From contig CM068549.1 in NCBI GenBank assembly GCA_035048495.1, positions 2,823,059 to 2,887,058 of the forward strand: a DNA stretch of 64,000 nucleotides. Reading direction: 5' to 3'. Of the stretch, positions 31,569-43,748 are shown piece after piece (the first letter of the stretch is position 1; every line of letters starts with the position of its first letter). The notes under the pieces are model-generated. The model was not told the origin of the DNA and searched no databases. It saw nothing but the letters and a program-made list of their open reading frames with translations. The stretch is from Euptelea pleiosperma (lineage: Eukaryota; Streptophyta; Magnoliopsida; Ranunculales; Eupteleaceae). The position numbers and the translations under genes were made by a program.

Positions 31569-31890
31569 CTTGAAACTTTTAATCTTTATTCGGGGTTTAA
31601 GAAAACTAAAAAATGTGATTAACACAAAACCATACACAACCAACATTCCCCAAGCCAATTACTCTACTAAACTAGAAAAGAACGAAAAAAAAAGGGCGAG
31701 AACTTTACTTTGTGTAGCCAACCATGATGCGAACCTCCTCAAACTGATCCTAAACTAATTCTCTTCCTTCTCTATGTTTACTTGAGAATTTTGGAGTTAG
31801 TCCTAGCCTTTTGACCTAGACCCCTTATTCTTCTTAAGAGAGGTCTGAAATTTCTTTAGAATGAATGAAGTAACCTCTATTTATATATAT
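31569..31890. other. Spacer without recognised gene
   Basis: I see no coding frame with family resemblance and no structured repeat. It lies between the MITE and the MULE/OTU relic. Confidence 0.5.
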
Positions 31891-31894
31891 TTTT

Positions 31895-32766
31895 GGAATG
31901 AATGAAATAACCTCTATTTATATGTTTGGCATAATCATCCAGTGTTCTTCATTGGCATCAGGGCCTTCACATTCTAACGCTTGCATAAGGGCAACAGCCC
32001 TACCCCTCTAACGAAATACAGTGTCATAGAACTCTAAGCGAAAGGATAACTCATCTTTCAAATCGTCTCACTTGTGCCCAGCCGGTGTCACCCAACCCTA
32101 GGGGGTCTGCCACCACTCTAAAACCACAATGTCCATCTCAAATAACATCTTTGACTTGCGTAATGTAGGGTTGGAAAACTTCTGGGAATGTATCCACATA
32201 CGGTAATCTTCCACTTTCTCGCACTTCTACCTTAAGAGCCCTAGTGCGGTGTACTTTCAATTTTTTTTTCTGCTTCTTTTTATTGTCTTTTGCATACTCA
32301 AATGCTGATGGATCACTTTTGGTAGATGAATCTACCTTTGCTCTTTTATTTACCAACCAACTTTTTGGCATGCCCTTGGTATTTGTCTTCACTATTGGCT
32401 CAAGCAACCCAGTTGTAGACGGGTTACCTAATTCATTCAACTGCTTCAAAAGATGGAGTTGTACATCTTGAATTGCTCCTTCAACTCTTTGTTTAAACAT
32501 CTCAAACTCTGATGTGTAGTCTAGGTCTTCTACTTGGACAGTAGGTATAGTAGAAAGCCTCAACCAATATTGTGGATGGACAAGCGACGGAGGTATGGGC
32601 TGACTTTGTACTGGACGATCTCATACGCACACGGCAACCCATGTGTACGACAAAGGTCACAACCATATACGTGAGCATCTATACCAATAGACTCAGCTCT
32701 TTTTTTCTCTTGAAGTATCATATCAAGTGTAGACTTGGAAATAATTCTCTTCAGATTCTTATACAA
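31895..32766 (-). pseudogene. MULE-derived transposase relic with SWIM finger and OTU-like region
   Basis: Reading down the minus strand, the first part (LKRIISKSTLDMILQEKKRAE, then DLCRTHGLPCAYEIVQYK) matches the C-terminal SWIM-type zinc finger of plant MULE/FAR1-related proteins. The finger is damaged: relative to the usual CxC...CAH pattern two metal ligands have become Tyr, both by C-to-T or G-to-A changes. It is followed by a KSWLVNKRAKVDSSTKSDPS segment typical of such proteins, then YVDTFPEVFQPYITQVKDV and, after a stop, DGHCGFR. The latter is the catalytic cysteine region of an OTU cysteine protease domain. Further decayed OTU sequence continues, in shifted frames, to about 31900. 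It has at least two stops and one frameshift, so it is non-functional. Confidence 0.7.
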
Positions 32767-32969
32767 AGCTGGTCTAAATTAACGTATCACTGTGTTTATA
32801 CTTTTCTGAAATGATTCCTTTATATCAGTGTGTTCATAATAGCCAACGAGGACTCAAAATCTCCTACTGACGATCCCAAATGTCTATTCAATTTTGTGTG
32901 AGCACTTTTAGCTCTATTTGTCATATTGTTGTTATACTATGATCATCATGTCATTTCATATAGGAGTGC
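32767..32969. other. Spacer with a scrap of LARD-like LTR
   Basis: The last ~40 bp (about 32937-32965, GATCATCATGTCATTTCATA) match LARD LTR sequence (near 49108). This suggests that a recombined LTR scrap precedes the S element. Confidence 0.45.
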
Positions 32970-33097
32970 TGAAAGTAGAGTTTTTCTGCGTCGTTGGTTA
33001 CGAAAACCCTAGAATCAACACATTTGTAATTAATCCGAGTTTTTAACCCTACAAAAATATGAACTTTGTATAGGGATTCTTGTCGGATGTCGATCCA
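32970..33097 (-). mobile_element. S-family element, left part (copy S-D)
   Basis: It begins TGAAAGTAGAGTTTTTCTG at 32970, the reverse of the S right end. It is interrupted at 33097 by the LARD insertion and continues at 56727. Confidence 0.8.
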
Positions 33098-34648
33098 TGT
33101 AATACCCTGAACTTTTGTTATAGGGTATTATAGTAAATTCACCAAACCCGAAACTTTTTCAGACTCTTATTATTATTTTTATGGTTTAATACCATTGTTG
33201 AGTATGTGTATTTAATTTGGTTTCATTCTGACAATTTTGAAAACCTGCTATTTTTTAAACTCGCTCTTTAAGGCTAAATTCCTGCTAAAAATAATGAATC
33301 ATAACTTGCAGGGGATTTTTTCTTGCCGCAACTAACATTCTAGAACTTTTATAAAAAAATTAATTTTGTGGGCCCGAGACACCAAAAATATTCCTATTTT
33401 ATCATTTCCAGCTTACCCGAAAAATTTGGAACCTTTCTTGAGACATAAAAACCCTAGCGGGAGATTTTTGGAGATTTTGACAAAAATAGTATTTTCATAA
33501 TTTTTAAACTTTTCTACCATTCTCATGTGTTTTAAAAATAATATTTAATTATATTTTATTTATTTAATAGGAGTGTGGGACCCACGAATCACTTTCGGAT
33601 CATTCCGATGTCATTTGACATTTTTCGAGGCTTTGAACTTTTTTGTAATTTTTGTGTATTTAGACTATTTTATGTGATTTATGTGTGTGCCACATGTCAA
33701 TACCTTATTATATGAACTTTTAAATTATATAATATAGTTTAATTAAATTAATTTATAATTATTTGTGTTATGATTGTTGGGTTGGCCCGTATGGCCAATT
33801 TAGAGGTCTTTTGGGCTTAATAATATTATTAAATAAAGCTTAGTTGATGTATATAGGCCTTGGGCCCATTTCTAACCCATTAGTAGTATAAAATATATGT
33901 TTTTGAGGGTTGAAAAGGTCATCCCTTTGATAGTTACGAATTTCACTAATATAGAAACCCTAATCCTTCCCTAAACCTATTTATGAAAACCCTAAAGTTT
34001 TAGAAACTTTCACAAACCCAACTCCATTGAAGAATAGAGAAAGCTCCATTAAACCTTCATCCGGGCACCTATCGCACTCGAGCAAGAAGGGAGAATTGAC
34101 GGGGACTCTGAATGGAAGAACATAACTCGAGGAGAGGACGATCAGACGACTTTCAAATTTGAAGAAACTTTTGATTTTCATTAAAGTTCAAGAAACTTTG
34201 AGGTAAGTGTGTTTGATCCATCCTATACTTGCTTTTCTTCAAGATTTTGTTTTTCTTTCATTAGATAATGGTTGATACTCATTATAAATTAATTTCAACA
34301 ATATTTACTTTATTCTTATTGGGTTGATCTTTATTTGGGCCACCATGATGGGTTTGGCCATGGTTTCTTTTACACCTATAACGGATGACTATGTTCTTTA
34401 TCATTTTTGTTATATTCTTATAAATTAAATATTTTTATAATTATTTTTCCCAAATACCTCTATGAATCTATTTTTCAAAACCGTTTAGTTTGTATTTTTT
34501 TAATTTACATTTATTTAATTATAAGTTTTCTAAGTTGTTGGACTTTACAAAATAACCCAGAATTTCAAATTTTACATGGCCCACTTCACTTGGGATTTCG
34601 ATCTATATTTTTAACCTAAATATTTTTCTAATTATTTTTCATGGATAC
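33098..34648 (+). repeat. LARD 5' LTR, segment 1
   Basis: Collinear with 53501-55048 of the 3' LTR. It ends at GATAC, the target duplicated by the insertion of G2 (34644-34648 and 48204-48208). No gene is seen in it. Confidence 0.88.
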
Positions 34649-35802
34649 TGTGGGTGCCGTATTTTCCAGCAAGTCAAATAATGTGGGTGCCGTATTTTCC
34701 AGCAAGTCAAATATTGACGCGTGTCACTAGCTTAGCACGTGCTGTCATAAAAAGATGATGCGTGTTAATAGACAGCACGCGAGAGTAAATGCGCCGGAGG
34801 CATCATCAAGAGCCATAAATTGCCCATCGTGTCACACGATTTCCATTAATTGGAAGTGCCACGTGTCAAGATGGAATGATCGACACATGGAAGTGATGCT
34901 AACAGAATACATTAACGTCTTAGCCTTTAATATGTCGGGAAGCATTCAATCTTGCCCGACATATTTATTGTTGAATCTCGTCCCGACAAGGTCAACATAC
35001 TTGACGGGATCTATCTCAATCGGATCCCGGCAAGATCACATGACTGGCTGGATGCATTCATCCCGACAAGGTCAGCAGACTTACTCGACGGGATCTATCT
35101 CAATCGCATCCCGGCAAGATCAAATGACTGGCTGGATGCATATATTTCGACAAGGTTAGCAGACTTACTTGACGAGATCTATTACAATCTCATCCCGGCA
35201 AGGTCATATGGGGTCAATAGACTTACATGACAGGATCTCTTACGAACAAGGTAAGTATTCTGAACATCATCAGTTTCTTAACCTATGAATATTAGCCACC
35301 TGGCAGCTAGTTGAATTATTACGATTTTGACATTCCTTTATCCGAATACCTGACACGAAGGATGCCACCTCAGTATCACTTCAGTTATTTTAGGTATAAC
35401 CGAATTAAGGAAGTCAACCATAAGATTCTATTTTATAACAGAATCCATCCGAGTCATCATTGACTGATAATGACTAGACACGTGGAAGGTGAGTCACGCC
35501 AGTTCTAAGGGTATAAATATGAGACCCTCGAGACTGAGAAGAAGATCTTGCTCTCTAGATCTAGATAGCCTAAACTCTGAAACCTTTTAAATTTTTGTGA
35601 AACCTGTTACATTTCCTAAGCTGACTTGAGCGTCGGAGCCTTGTCAACAGGTACAACCAAATCTCATCTGGAGATCATCCTATCCTTCGTAGAGGAGAAA
35701 GCAGTTTCATCCTGGAGCATCAGAGTCGTCTGATCATCACCAAAATCTGAATCGTCTGACCTCAAAGATTGTGTAGGTTAGATCAGATATTTTTCCCCCA
35801 CA
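34649..35802 (+). repeat. G2 5' LTR with a 33-bp duplication of its first bases
   Basis: The LTR start TGTGGGTGCCGTATTTTCC occurs twice in direct tandem, at 34649 and 34682. From 34682 to 35802 the LTR is 1121 bp, matching the 1122-bp 3' LTR. The target duplication flanks the outer copy. The TATA box is GTATAAATA at 35511. Confidence 0.88.
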
Positions 35803-35868
35803 TCTTTTGGCGCCGTCTGTGGGAAATGAGAAGAAGTTTTCCGTTCTAAGAGAGATTCGATTCGAGTA

Positions 35869-38057
35869 ATGGTGGATACCAGACGCACATGCCTCAGGAG
35901 TATGAGAGAGAAGAATCCTCCCAGCGATCTCAGAGATGCTATCATGGAGGGCAGAAGAGCGAGAGAACTGGACAATCAACAGAAGATGATTACCCAGTTG
36001 CGCGAAGAGAATGAGGAGTTGAAGCAACGGATGACAGTTGAATGAACTGGTGGCTATATATCTGGTACAGCCAGACATAGTCATCATCAGAAGAGTCATT
36101 TCTAGTCAGACAGGTCAAATTCAGAGGAATCTATCCTGCGGAATCCATGGAGCAGACATGGGGATTCACAAATCCCACTTCCGGAGAAGCGTCATAAGGC
36201 CGAGTCTTCCTATCAACGAAGCTCGAATCATATTCAACCCGAAACCAGGGAGTAGATTGCTGATCTGGTAGTTGAGATGATGGGAAAGAAAGAAACAGTG
36301 GCTGATAAGATGATTGCAATGGCGACGAGAGTTCCCTGAGATTCTCCTTTCATAGAAGAGATACAGGGATATCGTGCCCCATAATCTTTCTTGTATCCCA
36401 AATTTTTGGTATTCACAGGGACTACAGATCCCGTGAATCATGTACTTCACTTTAGGAAAGCGATGACAATGTGGGAGTTCCATGATGAACTCCTTTGCAG
36501 AATGTTCCCTTCTACCTTGAGTGATGATGCATTGATCTGGTTTAACCAGATAGCTCCACGGACCATCCCCGATTTCACCAAGTTGAGCACCCTCTTCATT
36601 ACTCGATATTCGTGCAATAGATTGCATAAGAATGACATCGACGTGTTGTTCAACGTACGTTGTGATCAGAAGGAGACATTGTGGGATTTCACAAAAAGAT
36701 TCCGTACTCTCATGACCACAGTGGAAGATTGTGATGATAAACACGCCGTTATAGCCTTTCGGAAGGCATTGCCTACAGGTTCTGGACTATATACGTCCTT
36801 AACCAAGAATAGGCCGGTAAGTATGGAAGCCTTGGTCCTTCGAGTTGAAAAGTATTCTAAGCTCGAAGATGACACTCTCCAACGTGGCCAAGGAGTGGCC
36901 ATAGCAGTGAATGAAGTGAAGAAGACTCCAGCGTCTAGCAAAATTTCGAAGGGAAAGCAGAAGGTTGCTACTAAGGTTACGACAGCAGAGATTCCCGAGA
37001 AGAAATCAGAGAAGTCGGGAAGTACTGCTCAATATCCTCGTCGGGAGAAGATAATTTTTACAATGTTGAACAAGACTCATAGTCAGATCTTTGATCTGAT
37101 TAAGAACGAGAAATATCTCCAATATCCCAGACCAATGAGGCCGGACTTGAAGGGAGATAGAGATATGACGAAGTTCTGTGCCTTCCACCAGGAAGCTGGG
37201 CACATAACAGATAAATGCTGGGCGCTGAGGCACAAGATTGAGGATCTAATTACCCAGGCTACTTGCAACAGTTTACTGCCAGCGCAACTGGGGCAGTAGA
37301 TGGAGTCGAGGTCCCCAAGAAAGATAAGAACCCCGTTAAACAGCAAGAACGCGGGTTGGTGATTGACGTTATACACAGGGGAGGACGACAGCTATCCCGT
37401 GGAGAGACGGAGAGGGTAGACAAGATCAAAATCAGGAAGGTTGAACACCTGAACGAGATCCTGCACCTATCAACGGGTCCTAGAATGACAGACCCAGTGG
37501 AGATGATGGAGAGTACTGATGCAGCTATTTTCTTCTCCGACAAAAATCTCGTGGGAGTAGATCATCCACATTTGGATGCATTAGTACTCACCTTGCCTAT
37601 GGGCAATTACGAGGTGAAGCGTCTGCTAATAGATCCAGGTAGCTCAGCCGAGATTCTGTTTGTAGAGGCTTACAAGAAGATGGATTTTAACCCATCAGAT
37701 TTTATCCAGAGCAATGTTCCCCTGATTGGGTTTAGTGGCCAGAGAGAGTATGCTTTGGGAAAGATAATTCTACCAGTAAAGAAGGGGCCAATCACGTCTA
37801 TGGTGGAATTCCTTGTTCTAGATACACCATCCCCCTATAATGGTATTTTGGAAAGAGGATGGATACATGAGGTAAAGGGTGTACCTTCCACATATCATCA
37901 ATTGTTCAGATTCCCGACTGATCACGGGATTATGGAGCTTAAAGGAGATCAAGCCATCTCAACAAAATGTTATGCCATGGCCCTTAGACCGAAGAGTGTC
38001 CCAGATCAGGAGTATCTTCATGAAGAGGGGACTTCATCTGTGATTGCTGAACAATAG
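35869..38057 (+). pseudogene. G2 gag-protease, broken
   Basis: Homologous to G1 gag-protease over its whole length, starting ATGGTGGATACCAGACGCAC. It is broken by stops near 36043, 36253 and 36338 and by a frameshift near 37258, after the zinc-knuckle region (CAFHQEAGHITDKC). The protease active site LLIDPGSSAEIL is retained near 37630. It ends at TAG 38055-38057, the same stop as in G1 and so an ancestral feature, not damage. Confidence 0.88.
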
Positions 38058-38097
38058 CAATCAGAGCGCATCCCGGCAAGTCTACTGCAGACTGCGC
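38055..38097 (+). promoter_or_regulatory. Readthrough element in G2
   Basis: TAG is followed by CAATCA, again fitting UAG-CAR-YYA. AGCGC at 38065 pairs with GCGC at 38094-38097, and AGTCT (38079-38083) pairs with AGACT (38089-38093) around a changed ACTGC loop. The bulge and spacer are as in G1. Confidence 0.7.
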
Positions 38098-41000
38098 CGA
38101 GCCGGGAAGGTGGTAATGTTAAATTTGAGCAAGGAACCATTCCAACGGTAGAAGAGACTGACCAGATCAACCTCGATAGTGAAGAAGATCCAAAGTATAC
38201 TTTTATTGGGGCTGGTTTATCTATCGAAGAGAAGATATCCTACACTGACTTTCTAAAATCTTACATGGATGTTTTCGTATGGTCATTCGACGATATGCAG
38301 GGTATTCCTCCCGACATCTCTTGTCATCATTTACAGGTAAATAGTAGACATTTACCTGTGAAGCAAAGACCTCGAAGGATTGCTCCCGAAAAGCAACAAG
38401 CAGTTCAAGAGGAGATTGATAAACCCCTAAAGGCCGAGTTCATTCGTGAAGTTAACAATGCTCAATGGTTGGCCAACATAGTGGCTGTTCCAAAGAAGAA
38501 TGGGAAGATCAGAGTTTGCATAGACTTCACCCATTTGAATAAGGCCTGCCCTAAAGATCCATATCCCTTGCCGAGGATTGATCAACTTGTCGACGCCACC
38601 TCAGGATATGAAATCTTGTCTTTCATGGATGGGTTCTCGGGCTACAATCAGATTCCATTATATGAGCCAGATCAGGAGATGACGGCCTTCACAACTGATA
38701 GGGGCGTCTTTTGTTATAAAGTGATGCCTTTTGGCCTCAAAAATGCAAGAGCCACTTATCAGCACCTCGTCAATAGAATGTTCCATGACATGATTGGCGT
38801 GACAATGGAAGTATATATAGATGATATGATGGTTAAAACGCAGACTCGGGAACTTCATCTGGGAGATCTCGGGAAAACATTCGACCGTCTACGAGAATAC
38901 CAAATGAAGCTCAATCCTGCCAAATGCGTCTTTGGAGTGACCTCTGGGAAGTTTCTAGGTTATCTCATTACAAGACGAGGAATTGAAGCTAATCCCGAGT
39001 AGATCAGGGCCTTGACAGAAAAGCCTTCACCAAATAACAAAAAGGAAGTCCAAAAGCTGGCCGGGAGGATAGCAGCATTGAATCGCTTCATAGCGAGATC
39101 GTCAAATAAATGCAGACCTTTATTCAGGCTCTTGAAGAAGAATGGGAGGTGTTATTGGACGAAGGAATGTGATGAAGCCTTTCAAAAGCGTAAACGCTAT
39201 CTCTCCCAACCTCCAATTCTTTCTAAACCTGATCAAGGGGAGCCTCTAAGTCTCTATTTGGCTACTACTGATGAATCTATCAGCGCCGTCCTCTTCCGTG
39301 AGCTCGACCGAGAAGAACGGCCAGTATATTTTACCAGTAAAACTCTTATTGGAGCAGAGACAAGATATGCCACAATCGAGAAAGCTGCTCTTACTTTGAT
39401 TTATGCTTCTAGGCGTCTTAAACCCTACTTCGAAGGAAGAACTATTACGGTCTACACAGAGCATATTTTGAAATCTATACTCGGTAAGATCGATTTATCA
39501 GGAAGAATGGCTAAATGGGCCATTTATTTGGCTCAGTATGACATTCAGTTCTCACCAAGGACGTCCGAGAAGGGACATGCCTTAGCCGGGTTTTTGGCTG
39601 ATTTTCCAGTTCAAGATGTGGCAGATACTGGGGGTGAAGACAGAGAAGTTCTTCCACTTCCCGAGATGCCAGAGATGTTGAATCCTAAGACAGGGTGGAG
39701 GTTGTTTACTGATGGATCGGCCAGCGAAAGTGGATCGGGTATAGGAGTTGTTCTGGTCACACCCGAGAACACTAGATTGGAAAAATCTGTTAAACTCGGG
39801 TTCGTGGCATCCAATAACGAAGCAGAATATGAAGCAATGATTTCAGGGCTCCAGACAACACTAGATCTCAGGATCAAGGATATTACCGTATATACTGATT
39901 CTCAGTTGGTAGTCAGTCAATACGCTGGGACATATCTAGCCCGAGATGAGAGGATGGCAGCTTATTTAGATATCGTTCAGCAATTGGCAGGACGATTCAA
40001 TAACCTAGAAGTTCATCAATTACCTCGAATGGAGAATCGGCATGCTGATGCCTTGGCCTATTTGTCCACTATGTTGGGAGAAACAGAGTCAAGAACTATA
40101 TCCATGGACTATCAAGAATTCTCAAGTATTCACTTACCCATTGAGATGTATTTAGCCCCGATTGAGGTTGATCATGAGCCAAGTTGGATGGATAATTTTC
40201 AAAGGAATTTACAGAATGGAGAGCTCCCATCTGGGAGAGATGCAGCGAAAAGAATTCAGAGGCTTGGAAGAAGATATACCATGGTGGGCAGGATTTGTAC
40301 AGAAAATCAGCATCAGGCCCCCTTCTCAAATGCCTTACTCCTAGTGAATCTCAGCAAGTTCTTCTTGAGATACACGCGGGTGAATGTGGAAATCACTCAG
40401 GGGCGAGGACCTTGGCACATAAAGCCATCAGCCAAGGTTAGTTTTGGCCTTATATGCAGAAAGATGCCAAGTTGCTTGTCAAGAAATGTGAGAAATGCCA
40501 GAAATATTCTCCGTTGATCAAAGTTCCCGCCGAAGAGTTACATCCGGTATTCAGTCCATGGCCATTTGCAAAATGGGGATTGGATATAATGGGACCATTC
40601 CTGACAGCCCCAAGAAATGTCAGGTTCTTACTGGTAGCCATAGATTACTTCACAAAGTAGATCGAAGCAATTCCATTAGTTCAGGTGCAGTTTTCACATG
40701 TTAAGAGATTCTTGTGGGAGAATATCATCTGCAGATTCGGCATTCCGGAGGAGATTGTCACGGATAATGGAACCCAGTTTGATTCCACTGAGGTGAAAGC
40801 TCTGTGTTAGGCTTTGAATATAAAGAAGCGGTTATCTGCCCCGAGATACCCCCAGAGTAATGGACTTGCTGAAAGAGCAAATCGAGTTATACTCAAAAAT
40901 TTGTAGAAGAGGCTGGATCAGGCAAAGGGAAAATGGGCAGAAGAATTGTCGGGAGTATTATGGGCACACCGGACTACCCCGAGAAGGACTACAGGAGAAT

Positions 41001-41419
41001 CTCCATTTTCCCTGGCCTATGGGTCAGAAGCATTGATCCCTACAGAAATTGTTGTCCCGACATCTCGTACTCAGGCTGTCAATACTGGACAGAATGAGGA
41101 GATTCTGGCTCGAGATAATGATTTATTAGAAGAACGGCGCGAGCAAGCGGTTGTTAGATTGGAAAATTATCGGCAAACCATCAAACGGTCGTATGATCGC
41201 CGTGTCAGACGCAGGACCTTCAAAGTTAGAGATTTTGTATTAAAGAAAGTATTTGACAATACCAGAGAGCTTGGGAGTGGCAAATTGGGTGCCAATTGGG
41301 AAGGTCCTTACCTTATTGACAGGATTGGGCAGAATGGGGCGTATAACTTGAAAACTCAAGATGGAGATGTATTCGAAAGGCCGTGGAACGCATTTAATAT
41401 GCGCATCTTCTATCAATAG
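38058..41419 (+). pseudogene. G2 pol, broken
   Basis: RT, RNase H, second RNase H and integrase are all recognisable, including YIDDMMVK near 38815, WRLFTDGSASESGSG near 39690 and WEGPYLID near 41300. Stops occur at 39000 (CAG to TAG), near 40440, near 40659 (TGG to TAG), near 40808 (CAG to TAG) and near 40904, with a frameshift near 40290. Most stops are C-to-T or G-to-A transitions, as expected from deamination of methylated cytosine. It would not give active enzymes. Confidence 0.9.
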
Positions 41420-41454
41420 AGATGATTCCAAATTTCTCGTATAAGAAGCATCAT

Positions 41455-42109
41455 CATCAACTATGAAGTCCTAGCCGGGAGCCTTGGATTCTTATACATC
41501 TTGGCTTCTTGCCTCGATAAGAATTCAAGTATACAAACCGGAAGGCCGGGATGATCTAAATATTCTTAGTCATGTGACTAGAATTAACGAGATTCCCGTC
41601 GACTATGAAGTCCTAGCCGGGAGCCTTGGATTCTTATACATCTTAGCTTCTTGCCTCGATAAGAATTCAAGTATACAAACCGGAAGGTCGGGATGATCTA
41701 AATATTCTTAGTCATGCGACTAGAATTAACGAGATTCCCGTCGACTATGAAGTCCTAGCCGGGAGTCTTGGATTCTTATACATATTGACTTCTTGCCTCG
41801 ATAAGAATTCAAGTATACAAACTGGAAGGCCGGGATGATCTAAATATTCTTAGTCATGCGACTAAGATTAACGAGATTCTCGTCGACTATGAAGTCCTAG
41901 CCGGGCGTCTTGGATTCTTATACATATTGGCTTCTTTCCTTAATAAGGATTCAAGTATACAAACCGGAAGGCCGGGATGATCTAAATATTCTTAGTCATG
42001 CGACTAAAATTAACGAGATTCCCGTCGACTATGGATTCCTAGCCGGGAGTCTTGGATTCTTTATATATTGGCTTCTTGCCTCGATAAGGATTCAAGTACA
42101 CAGACCAGC
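41455..42109 (+). repeat. Tandem array of 142-bp units in G2
   Basis: CGTCGACTATG recurs at 41597, 41739, 41881 and 42023, exactly 142 bp apart, with a diverged first unit from about 41455. Units share the CCGGGAG and AAACCGGAAGG core of the G1 93-bp unit plus ~50 bp containing TTGGATTCTTATACAT. The array is cut by S-C at 42110. Confidence 0.93.
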
Positions 42110-43748
42110 TGAAATGAGGTTCCGTGTCGTTGGATCGGAAACCCTTGATTTCAACAATATTTATAATTTCTCCGAATTGGTTCACTTAATCTGCAAATAA
42201 GCAGACTTGCACAGTGGCTCGTGTCGGATATCGTCCGCACTCGGGATTAGTTAGAACAATAAGAAACAAAAATAATCAGAAAATGCTCGGAATAAATAGA
42301 AGGGTGAGAATGGTGGAGGTTGATTTAAAATATGCTTGAGATTGTTGTTAAAACTATTAGAATAAAAAAAACATAAGAGAAACGAGAATGAAAAACACAA
42401 TAAATGAAAATAACTTAAACTTGAATTTAAAACTTATTCATTAAACTAAAAAATAAATGCTTACAATGCTTGTTCAAATGCTTTACAACGAAAATAATAT
42501 TAAACCAAATTAATCTAGAAAGCCATTAAAATATTACCCTAGAAAGCATGTAAAGGTAGAGAGGGAAAGAAGTAGTGGAAGAAGGTAGGAAGGTTAGAGA
42601 GATGAATTAGAGAGAAGCTTACCATTGAAGAGGTAGATGGTGCAACTTCGATTGAAAAGACCTCAATAGGATTGAGGATTGTAGCCTTTGATTGTGGCGA
42701 ATGGAATGGATAGCAAGGAAACATTGCTGTTTGACGCTTTGCACCTCGAGGTGGAGGCATTAATGGTGAGCTCGCCGGAGTTGCTCGCCGGAGAAGAAGG
42801 GTGAAGAAGAAGAGAAAGAAAGAAGAAAGAGAGGAAGAGAAGGGGGAGGAAACCAACCCAAGAAGGAGAGATCGTAGATCTCTTATAGACTTTTTGTTTC
42901 TTTTTGCTTATTGTAAAAATGATGACCGTTAGATCTAGAGAGATCCAACGGTTGGGAATGGGTTAGTTAGATGAGAGAGAGAGTGACTAGGATAGAGAGA
43001 TAGGGGGAGAGAAGAATCGGTCAAGTGAGACCAATTCTCTCTTGTCGTTGCAAATGGGCATGAGCATGGGTAATGGGCATGGGTCATGGATCATGGGCAT
43101 GGGTCATGGGTATGGGTATGGGTATGGGCATGGGTCATGGGCTTAGGTCATGGGCCTATGTCATGGGCCAAGATAGATAGATAAAGAGAAAAATAGGAGA
43201 GAGGTGAGAGAAAAATATAAAAATAAAAGCATCGGAGGGTCTTGAACCCTGGTCTTCTTTATTCTCTCTCGTCTGCTCCACCAATAAGTCAAACTTATCC
43301 TTTGATGTCAATTGGTGTGGCCTTTAACACCTAAGTCCTTCTCTTGGTCTCTAGCTATTCTCTCTCTTAGTCCTTGTTCCGGCTCTACGATCCTCTAGCT
43401 TTGTCCGTATATGTCTTCTATCTTTTTATCCTAGCCTGTTGGCTCTTTAAGCTTTGATAGAAGTCTTCTGTGGTTGATCGTGGGCCCGCCAGTCCTCGAG
43501 AATCACCCGATAGGGTCTCCTACAAGTGAAAAAGCGCGTAATGAGATTCAACTAAAACACATTGATACTAGACTATCCGAAATGCATATATTTCATGCAA
43601 ATAGTCGATTTTTGTCTAAAGAATGTATTCTACGCAATGGAAGAAACTCTTATATGGAAAAGTCGACAAAAAGACAAGTTTTACGTAGGAAAATGCGACA
43701 TCGCTATAAGGATAATGGCTTAAAATAAGCACTTTTGAGCGAATATCA
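42110..43748 (-). mobile_element. S-family element in G2 (copy S-C, 1639 bp)
   Basis: It runs from TGAAATGAGGTTCCGTG to GCGAATATCA, flanked by perfect CCAGC duplications (42105-42109 and 43749-43753). The tRNA-like module is on the minus strand: B-box and T-arm at 43237-43250 (GGGTCTTGAACCCT on the plus strand), A-box-like region near 43270-43290. It also holds a CATGGGT-type minisatellite at 43027-43165. No coding region is evident. Confidence 0.87.
43027..43165 (+). repeat. CATGGG/TATGGG minisatellite inside S-C
   Basis: Short GGGCATGGGTCATG-like units are repeated irregularly. A shorter version (GCATGGGCATGGGC) is in S2 near 497-521, so the run grew within the S family. Confidence 0.7.
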
